Of a stretch of 64,000 nucleotides of DNA, positions 58,176-64,000 are shown piece after piece. Position numbers and translations under genes: made by a program. The notes below the pieces were generated by a model. The model was not told where the DNA came from, ran no database searches, and worked only from the letters and a program-made list of their open reading frames with translations. Location of the stretch: NCBI GenBank assembly GCA_026874595.1, contig CM049318.1:8782741-8846740 (forward strand), read 5' to 3'. This DNA comes from Sipunculus nudus (lineage: Eukaryota; Annelida; Sipuncula; Golfingiida; Sipunculidae). Numbering within the stretch: position 1 is the stretch's first letter; every line of letters begins with the position of its first letter.

Positions 58176-59376
58176 TGATTACTATGCATATATGCAGGCA
58201 AATTTTCATGGCAAGTTTGAGGTTTCCCTCCCAATGTAATGTTACTTACTGAAACAGATATAGTGCTGTCATAGTTAACTGATATGATAACCCATATGTA
58301 ACACATAATATTACAAAATATAAATGCCTTCCAGTGAAATTGATAAATTATTGCTACTGTCATTGTAATCATATATGGTTGTCCTGCTTGTGACATTTAT
58401 TTTTAATCTGCTTTATACCTGTCAATCATTTCTCAGTCAAAGTGCCAAAACATAACTGAGTAAATTGTTTCTTTGTCTGTTATGTATCTATCATTCACAA
58501 CTTTTGTGTTTTTATATATGCATATTACATGATAACACATGAACAAACAAGTTGCTATAATCCATTAATGACAATCATCTCTGAACCTATTGCTGTGTAG
58601 AGAGAAATGGTAACAAGAAAATATTGCAATAGTAACAGGGATAACATGATTACAAGACAAACTATCCTGATACCAAATAACATGATGATTACCAGAAAAC
58701 TGCTGTGACAACAAGGAAAATGTCACCATGGATCAAAAACGGCAGATCCACTCTTTTTGATATAGAATTTGGTCTTAGCATTTAGGGCACCAGATACAAA
58801 ATGCACAGGTAAAACTTGAATCAGTTGAGGACATGTATCTCCTGAGTTCTCATTATTTAAACCATGGAAGTCATGAATATGTAATACTCTGAGCATGAAA
58901 GATGACTACCGGTACTAACAACTTTGCAATATTAAATTTAATGTAACTTCAACATGATATTGTCCAGTAACTGATTAGGGGGGCAAACACTACATCATAC
59001 AGAGGACCAATATGTACATGAATATACCGATATACCAGGTCTGTACACCCCTCTTCTCACAATTAACTGCCACAGTTATGTACCTGCCTATCACAACATA
59101 TACTAACATATATACTTGTGTGTATTTGTTAAATTATAAAAGATATAAATTGTGTGACCTGCTATTAGTGAAAATTCATGGCACAAGACCTCTACAAAGT
59201 AACATGTCGTAAGTCAGTTCTACTGACCTATATATATATACATTCATAAATAACTACCAATAAACCAACTGTAACCAGACTACAATAAATCTCTACTTAA
59301 AGTCTTAAACCATTACACTTCATTACACAGCATTTATAAAATACAATTTACTTACACAAATAATACATTCAGCATG
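58176..59376. other. Sequence downstream of the USP40-like gene
   Basis: AT-rich. It should hold the 3' UTR of the minus-strand USP40-like gene. A TTTATT (AATAAA on the gene strand) near 58397 is a weak polyadenylation candidate. Nothing else recognised. Confidence 0.4.
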
Positions 59377-59482
59377 CTACCTGAAGTTACCAACTTTTAT
59401 TGACAGGGATGGTTCGTGTCGTCTGCTTGTGTCTCCTGAGCCGAAGTCCTTGGCAGCCATGTTCTTCTTCATTTCTAATCTC
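59377..59482 (-). CDS. USP40: USP40-like last exon
   Basis: 106 nt after CCCTTTTTCAG: RLEMKKNMAAKDFGSGDTSR, RHEPSLSIKVGNFR and TAG. Confidence 0.82.
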
Positions 59483-62400
59483 CTGAAAAAGGGAAGTGTC
59501 ATGGCATTACAAGTAAATACCATCGTTAAAATTGCTCATTAATTTTACTTGTTTACAAATCTTTTGATCTAACATTTTCAGCAACCTCAAAATGAATGGG
59601 TCAAGAACATATACATATGATTACAAATGCCCAACAAGCTGGCACTAATGCTTACTTGCAGCCATGGATTTAAGAACAATATAATTTTGCCATGTTCCCT
59701 GCTCTATTCTAACAAGAGATGCTTTAAGCAGCAAAATTTTAGGCAGGCTACGGGTCTAATTATCTGAAGCAATATATGGAATGACTTTTGATTAGGATAA
59801 AAGTGCACAGAAGTTTGTGACAGTTCCATTTATTTCTCCAATCTTCCTGCCCTCGGCTCCTCCATTAAAGGGTAAAAATGTCTAATTTAAAGATATATTT
59901 ATAGCCTGTAGAAGGCATCACCTGCAGAATGAAATAAGATGAACATGATTAAGGGTGGTATTATACCAATCAGGAGGCCACTGCTCATTGGGCCTCTCAG
60001 TGCCAATTCAGATTAAAAAAAAAAAAAAACAAACAAAAAAACTGATTTTGCTAAATTTCCTGAAGTCTAACATTTTGCATATTTATTTTCAATGTCAAAT
60101 AGTTCCATCAATTTAATGCAAACTGTCTCTGTAGCAATTGTAGATTAGTAAAATGAAAACTAAGAAAGATATTACCTGTAATGTAGATGTTAGGTGGCAC
60201 AATTTGTCCAAAATCTTAAATAAATCTGAATGCTAATGGGTTAATATGAGTCCAATCTAAACCAAGTTATAATCTACAAGATTGTCACTTATCACTTTTT
60301 ATCAGACTTAATATCTTACAAACCCCCCCCCCCCCCCCCCCCCCGATTGTTTGCCACTGAGACAGATGGGTGGGTGGGTGGTGGCTTAACATCCTTACTT
60401 GCGTTTCTTTTCCTCCGCCTCTTTCTTGAGTCTCTCCTTCCCGGCTTCATCTTCTGCAGTGCAGAAATCATCTTTGGCATGTAAATGGTTCTGCAGGTCC
60501 TGTTGAATTCAACAGACCAAACACTGAGTGATGGTAACAGTCCTAAGGAATATGATTCTACAGCAGTTGAAATGTTTGCATTGATTTTCTTTTTTCCAAT
60601 GTGTAAAAACGAAATAATTATTGTCCATGTGTTGCTGTTATTATTTATAACCTGTACAAATCTCATTTAACATAAGTTTATGTACTAATATCCTGTATAC
60701 CTGCACTCTGAGGTGTTGGAGCTTATCTTTAACGCCTTTTTTTCCACAACCATTTTTATTTCTTGATTGAAATTGAAATGTTAAATTTGTTTTCATCAAT
60801 ATAAAAATATAATCATATTTAAACAGAAAAGAAAACAGAGATATTCTCAGGTAGTCCAAAAACCTTCATAAAACACTGCATAGAGGAAAATGATCAAATT
60901 TATCTTTACAAGTATGAAACAAATCACAGCATTCTATTCAATGTTTCCATCATAGATTGAACTTTAAGAATCCCCTACTTAAATAACTTTCTTGAAAATG
61001 AATTTAACCCAAACAAGAGTCACCAAATGACCCTGACCTTGACACCAATGATGTCCCCGTCTTTGAGATGATATGGAGCATGTTTCAGATTATTCTTTTT
61101 CGTTCTCTTCTTTCCTTTGTCATGGTTTTTGTGTGCTTTGTGTCCATGTTCTGTTATGACCATCCACTCGTATTTCTCAGGGAAGTGTTTAGCGATGCTA
61201 ATCTGATGAACTGAGAGTCCCACGTGTGCTGCTACAGCTTGTTTTAGAGCATGTGCATCAGGACCGCTTGATGTGTTCCAAATCAGCTCCCGTGCGGGTA
61301 AGTAAGACCTGTTCTCTGGTATGCGCATTCTCACATTAAGCAAAACTTGGTATGGACTGAAAATGAATTCAACGCATAAACCTTAATAGCATGATTCAGT
61401 AACACTTAAGCCAAAATGTAAATATTTTTGCAAACATTTCATGTAATTGAAAGAAAAGTTAAGATTAATACTCATGAATATATTCTGAAATTGATTATGA
61501 AAGATATATTTTTAACTATTCTGCATTACCAATCATTCCAATTTAACACCACTAAAGTCCTGCAATTTTTTAGCCTGTTCTGAAATTAAAGATCTGTTTG
61601 AGGTGAGATTCTCCAACTGTGTACAGAAGGTAACATTCTTATCACTGATGATGGAGACATAATTGACATTTTAAACAAAGTCTGTTATACAAAAACCCTC
61701 TACATTGTTATTATGGTCTAATGGAGTCCTCTGTTTTAATCCTTGTCTTTTTCCAGACGATACAAGACATCCAGATAATTATGTTTTATTTGTTATTTTC
61801 AGGCGGCTCAAGTTGACAACTATTTACCATATTTGAATATGCACCAATTATTACCTGGGCATATGCATCAACTAATTAGTATCTTTCCATTTGTACCAAT
61901 AAATTATCTTTTCATAAGATTTGGGTGCTCTTTTAAGCACAATGTGCTGTTTTTATGTTCTGATGTTTTCTTGATTGCTCACCACAATTTATTAATTTAA
62001 AGAGTACTGCCTCTGTATTAAATGGCTGATTGCTGCAATTTTAAACTCACTGACCTCAATGTTTCCTCTTCTGGCAGGCATTGTACACCTAGAACAGAGG
62101 AATTTGTCAACTTGAGCCGCCTGAAAATAACAAAAAGACCAATTAAACATAATTATCAACTGGAAAGACATTACTCACAAAAGTTTGATAGTCATAATAA
62201 CAATTAATAACCGACCCTTATCTTATCATTAAATAAGGGACAGACATTAAGAAAATCATACATATCATATTATCGGCCAATATTTAACATAGATTTTCAC
62301 TTGCTTGCTCTTCCTTTGGGTTCTCATCAAATTGCTGACATTTTGCATGCATACGGTATTAAATAAATCAACAAATTAATGAATATATGGTTACTTTGTT

Positions 62401-63208
62401 ACTTTGTTACCTCCTTAAACCCTCACAAAACAATGTAATAAAAATGTTTATCCTGAAAACATATAACAGTAGAAATATTACGCAAACTACAGAATACTCA
62501 CTGTAATGTCAATATCAACAGATTCTAGTGGTAGGAATGAATGCTGAATACCAGCTAAATGACCTTACTGAGCGCGGAAGTGTAATGGTTGGTGCACTGG
62601 AGTTGTGGCAACAAGGTTGGGGGTCTGAAGCTTGTTCAGACTGCCTTCCTCACTAAGTCCCCTTTCCAAAGTCTTAACCACAAGGCTGAGCCCTCTTCAC
62701 CTTGGATTGGCTATTTACTGGTCATGCATAGGAGGATGTAGATTGGATAACCCCACTGCATCTAAAGTGGTAGGTGTTAGAGTGTATGCTCCCCAGGGAG
62801 CTGAAAAAAGCTACAAGAATGAACAGACCAGAAGACCAGGAAGGCAAAAAGTAGAGTCAGATGAGACTCTCACAGCGTGATATCTGACTATATACCAAAA
62901 CCCTTACCTTTTACCTTTTACCAGTCACCTTAACAGCACTTTATCTATACACACTTACTGTAATGTGAGATGGTTTTCCCTAAGGACCACTGAGGGTAGG
63001 TTGTTCTCAATTAGTCGAACTCGTAGAAATTCTAGCGTGGGCACTGTCATGCAGGACAAAAGGGGCAGTGTCAAAATCTGTTCTTTCAGCTCCTCCAGTG
63101 TCGCTGTCTTGTGGATGATTATGTCACCAGCTTGAATGTGGTCTGGTCCCTGGGTATTAACATTGCTACCTGTAATACTCTTGTCCCCTTCTCCACCACC
63201 CAAGAGAC
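59377..63208 (-). CDS. USP40: USP40-like ubiquitin-specific protease, C-terminal part
   Basis: Exons (gene order) 63208-62959, 62120-62055, 61356-61038, 60499-60399 and 59482-59377 join in one frame with GT/AG borders and encode about 279 residues to the TAG stop. Features: DIIIHKTATLEELKEQILTL and FLRVRLIENNLPSVVLRENH, then RELIWNTSSGPDAHALKQAV, IAKHFPEKYEWMVI and APYHLKDGDIIGVK (ubiquitin-like folds), an acidic/basic coiled stretch (AGKERLKKEAEEKKRK), and the end SLSIKVGNFR. This pattern matches my recollection of the USP40 C terminus (LKDGDxIGVK, DDF, GKEK, SLSIxVGxFR). The catalytic domain lies beyond the window, so protease activity is inferred from family only. Confidence 0.78.
60399..60499 (-). 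CDS. USP40: USP40-like exon D
   Basis: 101 nt between GAATTCAACAG and GTAAGG: DLQNHLHAKDDFCTAEDEAG, KERLKKEAEEKKR. Predicted charged helix. A C22 tract lies 55 bp beyond its donor (60323-60344). Confidence 0.82.
61038..61356 (-). CDS. USP40: USP40-like exon C
   Basis: 319 nt between CATTTTCAG and GTCAGG. SPYQVLLNVRMRIPENRSYL, ARELIWNTSSGPDAHALKQA, then a basic His/Lys loop (GHKAHKNHDKGKKRTKKNN) and APYHLKDGDIIGVK. The basic insert may be a flexible loop in the ubiquitin-like domain. Confidence 0.85.
62055..62120 (-). CDS. USP40: USP40-like exon B
   Basis: 66 nt between GTTATTTTCAG and GTCAGT: RLKLTNSSVLGVQCLPEEET then L. Phase matches both neighbours. Confidence 0.8.
62572..62920 (+). mobile_element. 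Probable tRNA-derived SINE with (TTTTACC)n tail
   Basis: AGTGTAATGGTTGGTGCACT resembles an A box and GGGGGTCTGAAGCTTG a decayed B box. An unrelated body and a tail of TTACCTTTTACCTTTTACC follow. It lies in the USP40-like intron between exons A and B. Confidence 0.5.
62959..63208 (-). CDS. USP40: USP40-like exon A
   Basis: 250 nt between TATATCACCAG and GTAAGT. It includes IQAGDIIIHKTATLEELKEQ, LSCMTVPTLEFLRVRLIENN and ENHLTL. The upstream exon is outside the window. Confidence 0.8.
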
Positions 63209-64000
63209 CTGGTGATATAAGGAAATCTACAGTTTTAAAAAGAACTCATAATAAATCGAGTTACTTTTTCTTATTTTACTGCATGGTCACATTTGGATTT
63301 TTAAATCCACCTGCAAAGAGAATATTCTTATAATTCTTAAACGTGCCTTTAATTTCAACAAAGAATACACCATGCTGTGCTCATTTTCTTAAGTGAATAA
63401 TTTAGCAATGTGTTTGAATGAGATACTAGTTGCGCAATTTCTGTTGAAAACTTTGAGGCTTAATACATGGGCGAACTCAAGCATTTTGTATATATGAAAA
63501 GGATGAAGATCAATTTGTACATGTTTCCTTCAAACCTGCATAAAACACAACAAGTATCTTCGTAAATCATATACAAATTTGATTTTGAACATAAATTGAA
63601 ATATTTTCTACCATGAAAAAAAGTTTTAAATTTTCTTTAATCGTTTTTTAAGGGCAGGTTCATGGCCTGTTGGTGGAAATGTCTATTGTGTGAAGGAATG
63701 AAGGTGACTTTACAATAAAACAGAAGTATTTTTCCCAAAACTGTTGGGCTTTCAGGTTTATTTACAAGGGAAGAAATAATCCTGAAGCCCTTACACGTCA
63801 TTCAGACATTAGAGTGAATCTCTGAAGTTCTAAAGAGACTTTAAGGCTCCAGTGTCCCCAGAGTTTAAACAAGGGACCATCCACTCTTTAGTTCAATGCC
63901 TCAGCAATTAAGCTATTCACCCTGCCTTATACCTTCTGACATAGAACTTCACAATTCATTCATTCCTGACGGTTACACTGTATCATTCATATTCATACTG
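63209..64000 (-). other. USP40-like intron continuing out of the window
   Basis: AT-rich with no recognised exon or repeat. The preceding exon of the minus-strand gene must lie beyond 64000. Confidence 0.6.

Overview
The window is animal nuclear DNA: AT-rich, with small exons bounded by canonical GT/AG sites, long introns, and many repeats and microsatellites. Four conserved animal genes can be read. The repeat style (dispersed modules carrying GGTGGCGCCACC, element tails ending in a hairpin plus AAAAA, a DIRS-type retroelement, many poly-G/C tracts) suggests a lophotrochozoan, most likely a bivalve mollusc. That assignment is inference; no species marker is visible.

Layout. 391-7687 (+): the last 11 coding exons of an IGF2BP/IMP (VICKZ) mRNA-binding protein: end of an RRM, four KH domains, Gln-rich tail. 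Its 3' UTR follows to about 10 kb. 14162-20593 (-): a complete five-exon M-Ras GTPase, tail to tail with IGF2BP. 27360-39501 (-): five exons of proteasome subunit beta-3 (PSMB3). With one initiator Met from an unlocated first exon they give 205 residues, the usual family length. 40195-45818 (-): a DIRS1-like tyrosine-recombinase retrotransposon with inverted termini and an internal complementary region; its reverse transcriptase is broken. 59377-63208 (-): the last five exons of a USP40-like deubiquitinase. About 13 kb between the DIRS element and USP40 holds repeats and no gene I can support.

Repeats. A large dispersed family with the palindrome GGTGGCGCCACC (seven exact copies, many near-copies) fills much of 17-18 kb, 24.8-27.2 kb, 29.2-35.3 kb, 50-54 kb and 56-58 kb. 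Other elements inserted into it can be dated by nesting: an hAT-type element with an 8-bp target duplication (29386-34833), itself split by a 5-kb repeat block, and a TA-flanked MITE (26288-26718) whose empty site survives in paralogous copies. Tandem arrays include a 29-bp satellite of about 40 copies, a 71-bp array of 21 copies starting exactly at a PSMB3 splice donor, and a 278-bp double-palindrome array.

The genes do not form a pathway: mRNA binding, Ras signalling, proteasome core and deubiquitination are separate housekeeping or regulatory functions. The unusual content is in the repeats: duplicated splice sites inside PSMB3, the circle-junction-like internal region of the DIRS element, the nested transposons with reconstructible empty sites, and a hairpin-ended repeat family carrying two transcription-factor-like motifs.
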